From: Hypomesus transpacificus | Taxonomy: Eukaryota; Chordata; Actinopteri; Osmeriformes; Osmeridae | Assembly (NCBI RefSeq): GCF_021917145.1 | Contig: NW_025813787.1 | Span: 1-64,000, forward strand | Length of the DNA stretch: 64,000 bases | Reading direction: 5' to 3' | The notes under the pieces: model-generated | Told to the model about the DNA's origin: nothing | Seen by the model: only the letters and a program-made list of their open reading frames with translations | Databases searched by the model: none | Part shown: one piece after another, positions 1-17,665 of the stretch | Position numbering within the stretch: position 1 is the first letter of the stretch | Layout of the letters: each line of letters starts with the position of its first letter | Position numbers and translations under genes: made by a program

Positions 1-524
1 TGAGAGGAGAGGGTGGAGGGGGAGAGGAGAGGGTGGAGGGGGAGAGGGTGGAGGGGGGAGAGGAGAGGGTGGAGGGGAAGAGGAGAGGGGGAAGAGAGGG
101 GGAGAGGAGAGGGTGGAGGGGGGAGAGGAGAGGGGGAAGAGAGGGGGGAGAGGAGAGGGTGGAGGGGGAGAGAGAAGGTGACCTGGAAAGTATGACAGTC
201 TAAAAGGTCATTTATTAAAGGGTGCCACCTTGTACCTTCTCACACACACTTTGTACTAACACACACATCTTAATATACACACACACACTCGCTACTGCCT
301 TGATTATTTCATCATTTGTGGGATAGCTACTGTGTCTGACAGGCACAGTCAGCACAATTACTAGCAGAAGACACACACACACAAGTGGTCCTGCTCTCTC
401 TCTCACTTAATCTTTCTCCAATTTTCAGAGTCTGTCTGTTTCTGTCCATCCATCCACATCTCCTCCCTCCCTCCCTCGCACGCACACACACACACAGATC
501 CTAATGATGGTAGAGTTGGCTCAC
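1..524. repeat. GGAGAGG minisatellite and spata20 intron
   Basis: Bases 1-180 are a purine repeat (GAGAGGGTGGAGGGGGAGAG units), followed by unique intronic sequence with CA runs. No exon could be identified in this part. Confidence 0.8.
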
Positions 525-2997
525 CTTGTCACTCAGGTCTCTGGAGACGTAGAGGAGAATATCCCGAGCAACATCTGCAAACAGCTGCTCCCCAGACACC
601 TGCACACACACACACACAGGGTAGACCACTGTAATACAACCACACTAAACCATGTCACCTATTTGAAGTGCTGAACAAGCCAGTTCTCATCTGCTCATTA
701 AACAAAGCTCCAGTGAGTGTGTGTGTGTGTGTGTGTTCAGTCAGTCCCTGGTGTATACCCTCATTAACAGTTCCATAGGCCATCAGTGATTATATATAGA
801 TCCCATCCTCAGCAGCCAGCCCTCTCCAGCCTCCACCCCTGTGAGTGTGCCAGGGTGGCAGCACTGCCGGCTCTGACCACCAGAGGGCAGCAGAGCGCCA
901 GGGCTGCAGTGAAGTTGCTCACCTGGTAGGCAGTGATGTAGGCCACAGACAGCTGGGCCTGGTCGTACAGCATCTTCTCAAAGTGAGGAATGTGCCAGGA
1001 GGAGTCTGTGGAGTAACGATGGAATCCCTGAGGAGAGAGAGAGAGATAAGTAACTGAGTGTGTGTGTGTATCTGTAGCTGAGTGTGTGTGTGTGTGTGTA
1101 TCTGTAGCTTAGTGTGTGTGTGTGTGTGTATCTGTAGCTTAGTGTGTGTGTGTGTGTGTATCTGTAGCTTAGTGTGTGTGTGTGTGTGTATCTGTAGCTT
1201 AGTGTGTGTGTGTGTGTGTATCTGTAGCTTAGTGTGTGTGTGTATCTGTAGCTTAGTGTGTGTGTGTACCTGAGCCACATGGTCATGTATCCCCCCCAGG
1301 GCCATCATGCGGAGGGTGTGCAGGGTCATCTGGAGCGCCTCCGCCCCCTCCTCCAGGGAGCGGTTCACAGCCCAGTAGGACAGCAGGAACATCAGATTCA
1401 CTGGGAGGAGGGAGAGAGAAAAAAGTTCACAGCCCAGTAGGAACTGTGTGTGTGTGTGTCTGTGTGTGTGTGTGTGTGTGTGAGCGGACCTGGAGAGGGG
1501 AACTTGGGTGCGTCCCTGAAGCCTCCGTACTCCTCCTCGTAGGAGTGAGCAAGCTGCTGGAAGCAGCGGTGAGCCACGTCTGGCGCCGGGGGCGGAGTCT
1601 CGCCTGGCTGGCCTGCGATGGCTGTCCCCTTCCGCAGCGCCTCTAGAACCTTCTCCCCGCTCGACTCTAGCGCCGCGCGGTTACTCTGCCACTGCATCAC
1701 ATGCACACACACACGCACACGCACACGCACACACACACACACAGAGGATACTGTAGTATCCTACACCACAGAACACTGTCCAACTCTACACTGATACTAT
1801 GACACCAAAACCAACAGAACAGAGGAAAACATAAAAGATAGGAGAAGATAGAAGAGAGGAGAACATAGAAGATAGGAGAAGATAGAAGAAGATAGAAGAG
1901 AGGAAAACATAGGAGAGAAGAGAAGATAAGAGGAGAAGATAGAATAGAGGAGAACAGAGGAGAAGAGAGGAGAAAAGAGGAGAAGATAGAAGAGAGGAGA
2001 ACAGAGACCAACAAGAGACACACAGCACCCACAGGACCCTCACCTGCTCTGTGATTCTGGTCAGGACTGTTTTCAGGCCGGGCCGCCGCCCATTGTCCCT
2101 GGGGGGGAAGTAGGTGCCCCCGATGAAAGGTCGAAGTTCGGGGGTCAGCCACACGCTCATGGGCCAGCCCCCGCCCCCGCTGGTGGCCTGGACGAAGGTC
2201 ATGTAGACCTTGTCCACGTCGGGTCTCTCCTCGCGGTCCACCTTGATGCAGACAAAGTTCTCGCTCAGCATTCGTCCGATCTCCACGTCCTCAAACGACT
2301 CTCGCTCCATCACGTGACACCAGTGGCAGGTGGAGTAGCCCACTGACACACACACACACGCACACACACACACGCACACACACACCTGAGTGTTAATGAG
2401 GCCCAACAACAGATCCTAGCTCTGGGAAATATCTGGAGCAGAGCGATGTTTAAATCATTAAATGATCGTGTTCTACTTTTTTACTGTACCGAGGTCTGAA
2501 ACTCATTTGTTGTTACAGCCTTGTACCTGAACATTGGAGTTTCTTTCAGGATAAATTAAGTGAATTGAGTTTAATTGAATTGATCTGAAGTGATCTTGAG
2601 ATGTCAAACAAATCCTGGATGTGGATGAACACATGAACACTTATCACATCATCTACACTGTGTGATCACATGAACACTGTGTGATCACATGAACACTGTG
2701 TGATCACATGAACACTGTGTTATCACACTGTTATAAACATGGTCATAGCCACTACCAGAGGCACTGCATGTCATCTTAAACAGAGGCTGGTTATGAATCA
2801 CCTGACAGGAATATTGGCTTATCTTCACTCTTGGCTTTGTCAAAGGCCTCCTGTCCCCATGGGTACCTATGAAATTGCATCAGAACACAGTTTTAAGTAA
2901 CTTCTTTAAGTCGGTAAAGCCGTGTGTCATAATTTTACACACAACGTATTTTAACTGTAAACTTGTTGAGTTTGCTTGTCTCTTGCTAGCCAGGGCT

Positions 2998-3047
<50 letters not shown>

Positions 3048-4126
3048 TGACTCACCAGTCTACCGGGTTGTATGCGTGCTGCAGCAGGTACGGAGACTTC
3101 TCTTTAGCCAGTCGGTTGGCGGTTCGGGGAGGTGAGGGTGTGGGGCTGGTGGACCCTGGCCCCTTGCTTCCAGATGCCATAGTCCTACACAGTAAACAAC
3201 CAGATAACTAGCTAATAATGTCCCTGAAAGACAGGATTATCATGTAAGATATACAGTACATTAACTCAGATGTTTCAAGTTTATGAGTATATTCTAGCGA
3301 CCGTTTTGTCAGACTGCTATCAATTATTATGAACCTCGCCACCACGCCCACCGCCCTTGACAGGCGTAAAATATGTCAGCGCCCTCCAACATCGGGCACG
3401 TGGATCCAGCCAGGAACTATTTTCTTACAGTACTTCAGTAGCTTATAAACATTAGCTGACCAAGCTAGCTAGTTAACCATATGAACTAGATTACAAAATT
3501 TCCTCGGGTCGTTTTAGCGCTAGCTAGCCTAACTAGCTGCTATCGGCTAACTACAAAAACTACGAGATTTGTCTTTAAAATGTTTGTTTGTAGAGGACTG
3601 AGTAAACAACCTACCAACAACACACTATCAGCAAAGCTAATTCAGTGGCCAGATCTGATCATAAAACCTCTGTTTGGATAGCGAATAATGTTATAAGCTA
3701 ATTAGCTTGAGAGGCAGAGCTATCTTCAAAACATCTGAGCAGCATAGAATGGCAATTACTCATTTACATACTACTGCTAGCTATAGGCTAGCGCTACTAG
3801 CTTTCTCCTTATCTGTGGTCGAAGACTTGCTAACCTCCAGTTCTCCTGATAAATCGGTTACATAATGTTTGTCCCAAATGTACGGTGACATTAACTTACT
3901 ACCTGAAGCAGTAACGGGCCGCTTGGGGACCCAGACGGGGAGATTTGTCAAGGGGTGGAACAAGGGTTAAATGTCCGACGGCCCGACTGCTCTCCGGGTT
4001 ATTCAGCGGCGTCTCTGCTCCCAGGAAAGCGATACTCAACAAGCGAGCTGGGTCTGCACTGCTATCTATTTTTGAAGTTGTCCTTCTCCATGCTAATCTT
4101 AACATCTTAATCCAATGCCCCGTCAA
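525..4126 (-). CDS. spata20: Spermatogenesis-associated protein 20 (thioredoxin-domain DUF255 family), 5' part
   Basis: Eight exons are readable, from the N-terminus: 4126-3903, 3184-3056, 2866-2802, 2342-2044, 1691-1490, 1400-1270, 1027-923, 599-525, all with AG/GT borders and matching phase. The remaining exons lie left of the window. The thioredoxin-like domain is in exons 2-4 and keeps the family landmarks [15 protein letters not shown], the CxxC-like motif [25 protein letters not shown] and GGTYFPP. Later exons carry the start of the six-hairpin glycosidase-like region (RCFQQL, DEEYGGF-like [19 protein letters not shown]). Family knowledge: SPATA20 is a poorly characterised thioredoxin-fold protein linked to spermatogenesis. 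Exon 1 (start 4126, or the second Met at 4105) is rich in Arg, Ala and Ser with no acidic run near the start (MLRLAWRR), which suggests a mitochondrial targeting peptide. This exon joins exon 2 in frame (AG|G). An alternative transcript could start at ATG 3180. Confidence 0.95.
1050..1268. repeat. 30-bp minisatellite with GT runs in a spata20 intron
   Basis: Six to seven units of TATCTGTAGCTTAGTGTGTG followed by (GT)n, directly next to the exon 6 donor at 1270. Confidence 0.93.
1815..2012. repeat. AGAAGATAGAAGAGAGG repeat in a spata20 intron
   Basis: Irregular 12-25 bp purine-rich units with ACATAGAAGATAGGAG motifs. Confidence 0.85.
2640..2735. repeat. 17-bp repeat in a spata20 intron
   Basis: Four to five units of TGTGATCACATGAACAC. 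Each unit contains the palindrome GTGATCAC. Confidence 0.85.
2999..3046. repeat. (GT)n microsatellite
   Basis: About 23 uninterrupted GT units, ending a few bases from the spata20 exon 2 donor (3056). Confidence 0.95.
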
Positions 4127-6203
4127 GGCTGACTCACTTGTTTTAACTCTGCAGGGAAATCTGGGTGCAAGCGAGTCTCCAGATCATGTCTGGGACTCTG
4201 AAAATCCAGCATCAATTCTAAACTGATGGTGGCAGTGTTGGAGCGATAATGAACGGGTCCTTCCTTGCGGGTGCGCGACATCATGATGTTTTCTCCTGTT
4301 GCTTGAATGTGATTAACTGTGTGTTTGCTTATAGTGTAGGCTACTCTAGGACACCAGTATCACTGTATCGCTTTTTAAATGCCATACTGTAATAAACAGG
4401 GCGGGAACCACAGAGTAAAATACTTGCTGCAAAGAGTCACTATAGGCATTTTGTCTAGCTCTAACGGGAAATTATAAACCTTTTATAGGCAGGCCTAGGC
4501 TATGCCTTATAGTAGGCTATAACCAGAGGAGCACAGTTTACCATTGAGTTTGATGACAAGGGGCATAAACTCCATCTGAACAGCCTTCGATTGAAACTGC
4601 TTCACTTCTGTCCTGGGATTTCACAAGGGCATGTCTTAGGTCCTTTCTTCCTATTCTTCCTATAATATTTACAGTGGACATTCCTCCCATGTCTCACTTG
4701 GTCATGAATGATGCATCACTAGAAACCACTTTCTGGATTAACCATTTACCACCAGATTTATATATATTTTTAATCCACGATTGGACGCAATGGCTAGGCT
4801 ACCTCCACCCGTTAGGCAGGTTTGCCGTTTCCAGATTGAAATCTCTGTCTGCAATACCGCTCTCGGCCTCTACGCAACTTCGGCGCTCTCACACTTGCCA
4901 GGCATAGACGGTAAAAGAAAGCACACGCAGCGATTGACTGGTTGGGCAACCCTGGATACAGGACAGTTAACCGTTCGTTTTTCGTCTGCAAGTCTCTAGA
5001 AATCTGGCACTTTAGTGAACGAAATTAAAAACAGTACCGGTGTTTGTGAACGTGCCGTTCACAAACACCAGAATGAAGGCATTCACAGTATTGTTCATCA
5101 GGCAGTAAGAACAGTACGTTCAGTTCACGTTGACCAAAATTATGAACGAGTTCATGAACTTCAGTTCAATGAACGCGCTCAGACGCAACACTGTCCACCT
5201 TCACCCCTAAGGCATGTTTTGATCATTTTATTGAGACCGTTGTTTGTTCTTTTACACATTCAGAACAGGCTTGAAGAAAGGTTTGTATTTTACATGTTTG
5301 GTTGTGCTTTTAGAAAACTGTTTTATTTTGATGATCAAAGACGACTGCCAACGACCCTAAGTCTTTAGACTTCAGTCTCCTTCCTCAATTGACTAATTCA
5401 AAAGCATTTAACCGCATGTTAGTTGATTCTTCCCGTTGGCCTATCTACATCATCTAGACAAATTTGTATTATGAATTTAAGGCTATTTGTATAATAAATG
5501 TTTTGCCTACAGTCTATAATATTGTGAACGATAGGCTAAGAACTTTCTACAGGCAGTTAGGCCATTGTTACAGAGACATAACGGCTTGTTCAATGTAAAT
5601 GTAAGCTACACTTAAATTCACTGAAAATATTAGAGGAAGTTGCTAAACGTCAAACTTAACACAAATAGGGGAACATGGGGGTATAATACATATCATGTGA
5701 TCTAGCATGTAAACGAAACTGCCATGTATGCAAGACTATAATGCTGATTTAGAGATAAGCAGCTGTCTTTGTTCACACAAGAAAAGTTAAGGACGTGTTA
5801 TTCGCTATATAACTAAGTGTACGTGAGGCCTGCACTGAAAATATTGTACCAGGCTGGCATTGTGCTTTCAAGGTATTTATTGTGACAGACGTTGGGTGGT
5901 GACAAGGCAACAGGTAACCTGGTCCTAATATATATGTGCTTCTATATGTGCTTCATGTTTTGGCTACCCGCAATGTTTTGTGGGCTATTTGTTGTTATTA
6001 TCAGTGACTTATGCACTTTGTAAAGCTCTCTCTAGGAAGTCGCTTTGGATAAAACTGTCTGCTAAATTAATACATGTAAATTTAATAACTTTTCAAGAAC
6101 CTATAAGGTTGGTTTGCACGTGAAATATCGGCACGTTCAGTAAGAGGGTAAGCCTGTGAAACCCCCTCAGATCTGAGTTTCCCGCCTATTCTGTTTCCTC
6201 CAG
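4127..6203. other. Divergent intergenic region spata20 / plcxd1
   Basis: Must hold both promoters. At 5016-5180 there is palindromic GTTCATGAACT-rich sequence (GTGAACG/CGTTCAC arms) of DNA-transposon type. At 6037-6080 there is an inverted fish SINE tail (AAGTCGCTTTGGATAAAACT). The rest is AT-rich with no clear exon. Confidence 0.5.
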
Positions 6204-6211
6204 GTTCTTGA

Positions 6212-9163
6212 ATGGCTTCAGAGCTGGAAGAGGGAACAGGAGAGCTGGAGGAGTCCGGGAATGCTGATTGGATGTCTAAACTACCTGAAAAATTACAGAC
6301 AAGACCGCTGTGGGAGTTGGCCATACCTGGTAAACATTTAGACTTTATGTAGCTTATAAAAAAAAATGTATAAATGATTTATATAATATTATTAAACAAT
6401 ATTTAATAAAGATGTATTTTATTTTACCTTGTGTTTCTCAGCCTGGTTTAGCCAAGGAGCTCTCCACCTTTATTACTAATTTGAAAACTATTTGATAAAT
6501 GGAATATAAAGCATATTAAAGCAAACCCCCCCCCCCCCCCCCCGAGTTGACGGAATTAAACATGTATTTATTTTTCTAGTAGTCATCATGAAACGAGGAA
6601 GGGACTTTGCAGCCTTGTTTGCCCCAGTAAAAAAGTTAGAGAAACATATCAAGGTATTGAGAGAGCTGAGGAGCTGGAAGAAGGAGAGCCTTTTGTATGA
6701 TTTTAATGTAAAGCAAAATTAAAGTATTTCATGTTTAAATATTATTTGTTTCCGCTTTAATGTGCCCCTCTGATTAACCCCCCCCCCCCCCTTGGCCCCC
6801 CCAGTAAAAATGTGTCTAGAACCGCCACTGGGTATTTAACAATGATTAAACATGGACTTACCTGAACGTGAAGCACGGGCACCATCTTGCAGTCTCTTTC
6901 TTTTTTTCTTCCCCTAACTCCTGTTATCTTTTTAAGCCCATTTTAGAAAAGTTGACCTAGCCGTCAAAGTTTATCAGGCCACCGAGATAGGGAAGAGCAC
7001 CCGCAGCGTGCTTGAGGAGGTTGAGTGTGTACTTGTTTTGTTGTTGGGAGGGGGTTCATCATCGTAACTTTTTTTGAGCGTTTAAATAGGCTATATCTCG
7101 TGTTCGGCCTGTTTTGTAATATACGTGCCATATTTCTATACTAAAATAATATTGGCATTATGAGTATTATAATTATGATGATTTTTCAGTTGGCTATTTG
7201 TTGATCCCCCCTCAGGAGTTGGTGCCCTACGCACAGCACGTAGTGCGCGTTATGGGAGCGGCGGCACTTCTACTATACTACACAAACAGTTCGAACGAGT
7301 TGCAATAAAGTACTCAGGAAAGCTAGGACTGCGTTAATAACGTGATATAACATTTTAGTTGACATTGTCCAGGGCCCCTTAGATGTCATGTGCCCCTGGA
7401 CAAGTGCCCATGTGCCCTAATGGTTAATCCGGCCTTGCCGTTTTCAAAAAGTGGTTCGGACATGTCCAAGCCACATAATGAAACGTACTCGGCTGATTTT
7501 TTTTTGAGTTTGAGGATTTGGCGGGCGATGCTGCTGCGTCCTGCACAAACTGGCATGTTCGTGTTTATTCGTGTGTTTCTTTGTAGGTAGCCATGACACA
7601 ATGTGCTATGACTTGGACCGTAATTCGCCTGTCATGGAACCGGACAAGCTAGTCCAGTTGGACCAGCTGTTTCCCTCCTTGGTGAGGCCAATCATCTACA
7701 GATGGGCTTCAACCCAGGTACGTAAACACGCTAGGCCTGCAAGATAGATGTGTGAGTTAATTTAAATGTTTATGTTAAGACATGGCATATATTTTTATTT
7801 AATTTCACACAAATATCAATCACTATGTCACAACGCATACTATAAAACCGTTATATACAAAACGGGTTGTGTGTGAACTGCAGCTGGCTTGTTCCAGGAA
7901 TCTGGAGTCATAGAGCAGCTGAAACTCGGGGTTCGTTTCTTTGATCTGAGGATTGCCCACAAGCCTGACGACAGTAGCAACACACTTTACTTTGCACACG
8001 GCCTTTTCACCCACAGCACTGTGGAGGTAAGACTATACCCACAGTACCTCATGCATCACTGAAATCATTTGTTTAACTAAAACAGAATAGTATGTTTACC
8101 CTGTTAATCACCACAAAATATCCATGGAAAGCTTCCAGTTTAGAAAATACTTGTAAGAAACAGTCTTACTTAGTGGATAAGTGTGTGTCAGAGTGTCCTC
8201 AGTGAGATCCACAGCTGGCTGGAGAACCACCCGAAGGAGGTTGTGATCTTGGCCTTGTCCCACTTCCACAAGCTGAGTGACTCCAACCACGAACTCCTTG
8301 TGTCATTCATCAAGACGCTGTTTGGATCCAAACTCATTCGTCGACAGGTACTGAACGAAACCCTGAACTAGAAAACGAACTTTAAGATAAGAAACACTGA
8401 GAATCACTGTGTTTAGTACTTGATGTTGAGGACAGAATCAAACATAAGAGTTTAATCACACTTTGCTGCTTGTCATGAATGTTTGATGAACTCGCAGACA
8501 GGCCTACACAGTCACACACACACTGAAAGTGTTTTGATGTCAGCTTAATGTCCTCATGTGACACCACAGGACGACCCTAAGCTGCAGAGCTGCTGGGGGT
8601 CTAAGAAGCAGGTCATCGTCTCCTACGACTTCTGGAGGGCCTCTGACCAGAACCTGGAGCTGTGGCCTTCTGTCCCATACCACTACGGCGACACTCTGGA
8701 CCCAGAGAAGGTGATAGCAGTGCTGGATCAGAAGCTTCAGGAAGGAAGACCAGGTTTGGGAACCTGATTCACTACGCACCATCACACTGAACTAGGTGTT
8801 GTTGTTGCATTATTCAGATATTGTTGTTAGGATTTGTGCAGGATCATGTAGGCTATACAGTATCTTATGTTGCTACGACACCCTCTCTGATTGACAGCTC
8901 GGTTCTTTGTCTCGGGGCTGAACCTGACGCTGCCTGAGAGTCCAGAGGAGGTGTTGAAGCACGTGCTGGGCTCCCTGCGTCACACCACGCTGGCCTGTCT
9001 GCCTCGCCTGCTGGACTGGGTGAAGACACAGACTCCAGGACCAGGCAGGACCTGCATCAACATCATCTGCTCCGACTTCGTGAACCAGATGGAGTTTGTT
9101 TCCCTCGTCATCAAACTCAACGATAAACTTCTGTTAGCAGAGGAAGACTCCACCACTGGGTGA
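6212..9163 (+). CDS. plcxd1: PI-PLC X domain-containing protein 1
   Basis: Six coding exons, 6212-6329, 7587-7717, 7898-8026, 8192-8347, 8570-8753 and 8898-9163, give 984 nt = 327 aa, the usual length for PLCXD1 (323 aa in human). The exon holding the start has an acceptor at 6203, eight bases before the ATG, so at least one untranslated exon lies upstream. The X-domain catalytic region is present: AIPGSHDTM with the first catalytic His, RFFDLRIAHKP, and YFAHGLFTH with the second His. The C-terminus (PGPGRTCINIICSDF) matches PLCXD1 better than PLCXD2 or PLCXD3. The family resembles bacterial PI-specific phospholipase C: it has the X domain but no Y, C2 or EF-hand domains, and is cytosolic. 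Divergent from spata20 and convergent with pepsinogen 1. Nothing looks broken. Confidence 0.94.
6772..7440. mobile_element. DNA-transposon-derived sequence in plcxd1 intron 1
   Basis: Contains poly-C next to GTAAAAATGTGTCTAGAACC and GCCACTG (6790-6832), whose reverse complement CAGTGGCGGTTCTAGACAC is a repeat end I recognise from vertebrates. A second end is at 7365-7438 (TGTGCCCTAATGGTTAATCC). Limits and superfamily uncertain. Confidence 0.4.
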
Positions 9164-9354
9164 TCTGATTCTGAATACTGAAACTGGAGTCACAGTTTGT
9201 GTGTAGAGGTCATAAGTTGTAATACTTCAAACCCTGCCTTCTCTCTTTGAGATAACTGTCAGCTTTGTTTACACAAATCTGCTAACCGCGTAGATTCCTT
9301 TTCTGTTTAGTTTGATGATTGAATATAGCCTGTCATAGTTATGTCGCTTCAACA

Positions 9355-9360
9355 AATAAA
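9355..9360 (+). terminator. Polyadenylation signal of plcxd1
   Basis: AATAAA about 190 bases after the plcxd1 stop codon, the first canonical hexamer on that strand. The stretch 9361-9704 up to the end of pepsinogen 1 holds nothing else I recognise. Confidence 0.6.
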
Positions 9361-9704
9361 CGATTCACTCATGGGTGTTTCCTCCCACACTCACTCGACA
9401 AGATTTTTAAAAACACGTTTAAACAAACTCGACCAGCTTATTCAAGATGCTACAACTCATTATCGTTTAATCATGCAGAGGAAATTCATTGGCTTTTTAC
9501 TGTCAATCCGCCCTGCCCTCTCACTCCCAACACAAAGCAGGTTGCCTGATCATTCACCTGCCTCGTTCTAAACAGGTCGACATCAGTGACAACTGTCACA
9601 CAGGTCATCAAAATCATGTTGGTCATGTTGGTCAGGATCTCGTTTTCAAGCGGACACTTTGTTTTTATGGCTCAGGGGTGCGTTCACAATTGATCTGGGT
9701 TTGA

Positions 9705-12818
<3,114 letters not shown>

Positions 12819-12974
12819 TATGTCTTATCAACAGTCACTCCTGGCAACTGTCCATCAAACACGACCTGTCAATCAAACAACGCCTATCCCCGGTTAAACA
12901 CAAGTTATTTATGTTCAAACAGGCTTAACAGTATTACAGGAGCTTGAGATTATGTATCAGTCGTATAGGTACAG

Positions 12975-13060
12975 TTTGGTGGTGAAAGCATTGTACAGCA
13001 GGTTCAAATCCCCTTGTATGTCAATTTGGATACAAATCAAGGGTCTGCTAAGGTAAACAG
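12975..13060 (+). mobile_element. tRNA-derived SINE fragment, degenerate
   Basis: Has the tRNA-like order GTGGTGAAAGCATT, then GGTTCAAATCC (B-box-like), then TGTATGTCAATTTGGA and a GGGTCTGCTAA tail. A closer-to-consensus copy at 17565-17665 lies in the equivalent place upstream of pepsinogen 2. The insertion therefore probably predates the gene duplication. Confidence 0.55.
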
Positions 13061-13947
13061 AACTGCTATGGTGAACTCATACTGACCTTCCAAACAACTT
13101 CCCGCACACAATCCTCTTCGGTCTCCACTGCACTGTAACCCTCAACGGTTTTGATGCTTAATTCTTCAAATCCAAGTTTTTACCGAACTTCCAGGTGTTA
13201 CCTGTGCTGTAGTAGGATGTTGTTTTGAAATAAGGAAATACATGTTTTCTCAGAAGCTCAGGATAAGACACACCCAGGGTTCACTACCTCATACCTCACA
13301 GACTTCCTCTCCAGTCCCTCATCTGAAACGCTTCGAAACGAGTTTGTGTTCAAACTGTAAAGCTTATCTTGATAATCCAGGCTGTGCATAAAAGGCAGGT
13401 AAGTGTGTAACTAAAACTCAGGTGTCGCCTTAACATTTTGAAGAATTCTATTTCCTCATATCTTTGTCAGGCTTGTTGTCCTGGTGCCAGCACAAGACAC
13501 AGACCTGGGTTTGGTGAGAACATGTTCATCTAACTCATCTTAACAATGACCCTAGGCCGCACACTAACTCTAGAGATGGGAAGAAAGTGTACTTAGGTAG
13601 ATTTTTCAGGTATCAGTACTTTACTATTTATTTTTCTAACAACTTTTTACTGTTACTCCTTAAATGTTCTACACAAATATCTCTACATGTTAATTTCTTT
13701 TTTATTTGGTGGCATGATCAATATTATGTATTGTAATTGCGCACAAAAAAAAGTTTTGAAAGGTTGAAAAAATACGTTCCACCAAAATGGTTAGCAAATA
13801 AAGTTTTGAAAGGTTGAAAGTTTTCTTGAATTAACAATGTTGTTTGCGGCAACATAAACACAATATTATTATCAGGGATAGAGGATCAGTGTTGTGACTA
13901 AGTATGACATAAACCACACACCATGAGGTCATTCAAGATGCTACAAC

Positions 13948-13953
13948 TTTATT
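13948..13953 (-). terminator. Polyadenylation signal of pepsinogen 2
   Basis: AATAAA on the minus strand, about 72 bases after the stop codon at 14025. A short 3' UTR is typical of pepsinogen mRNAs. Confidence 0.65.
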
Positions 13954-14024
13954 CTTCCTAGAGAACAAAAAAACTCAATGCTTTTTTGTCATGTTCAAAC
14001 TTCAAACAATTTATCTGCGTTTGA

Positions 14025-17171
<3,147 letters not shown>

Positions 17172-17199
17172 GTCTTCTCAGGTCAACAGTCACTTCTGG

Positions 17200-17395
17200 C
17201 AACTGTCAATCAAACACAACCTGTCAATCAAACACAACCTGTCAATCAAACACAACCTGGCAATAGAACACAACCTGTCAATCAAACACAACCTGGCAAT
17301 ATAACACAACCTGTCAATCAAACACAACCTGTCAATCAAACACAACCTGGCAATAGAACACAACCTGGCAACCAAACATAACTGGGCAACTAGCA
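17200..17395. repeat. 18-20 bp repeat immediately upstream of pepsinogen 2
   Basis: Nine to ten units of CCTGTCAATCAAACACAA and a CTGGCAATAGAACACAA variant, starting about 30 bases upstream of the ATG. It therefore sits in the 5' leader or proximal promoter. Copy 1 has only two or three units in the same place (about 12850-12900). Confidence 0.9.
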
Positions 17396-17564
17396 AACCT
17401 TTACAACTGTCAGAGCAGGAGAGAGGAATTAGATAAGTCATGTGGAAATTAATTAAGAATTGTTTTTATTTAAATTAAAAACTACTTTAAAGCAAGGTTT
17501 AAAAAATAAAAAATGAAGTGGACCCTATTTTATGAGCCAAAGGCCCAGCCCCACTGTAATAGGT

Positions 17565-17665
17565 TTAGGTCAGTGGTTAGAGTATTTGATTGCAGATCAA
17601 GAGGATGCAGGTTCAAATCCCTCCTGTATGTCCCTTTGGACAAGTGCTGCTAAACCATAGTCTCA
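17565..17665 (+). mobile_element. tRNA-derived SINE fragment
   Basis: Contains an A-box-like AGTGGTTAGAGTATTTGATT, a B-box-like GGTTCAAATCC and the fish-SINE-like linker TGTCCCTTTGGACAAGTG followed by CTGCTAAA. No intact 3' tail or target-site duplication was identified. Confidence 0.65.

Larger units (their letters stand above)
12819..14024. other. Spacer between the two pepsinogen genes
   Basis: Contains the upstream region of copy 1 and the 3' flank of copy 2. About 45-70 bases upstream of the copy 1 ATG are two or three degenerate units of the ATCAAACA-type repeat that is expanded upstream of copy 2. A SINE-like segment lies at about 12975-13060. No coding exon is evident. Confidence 0.6.
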
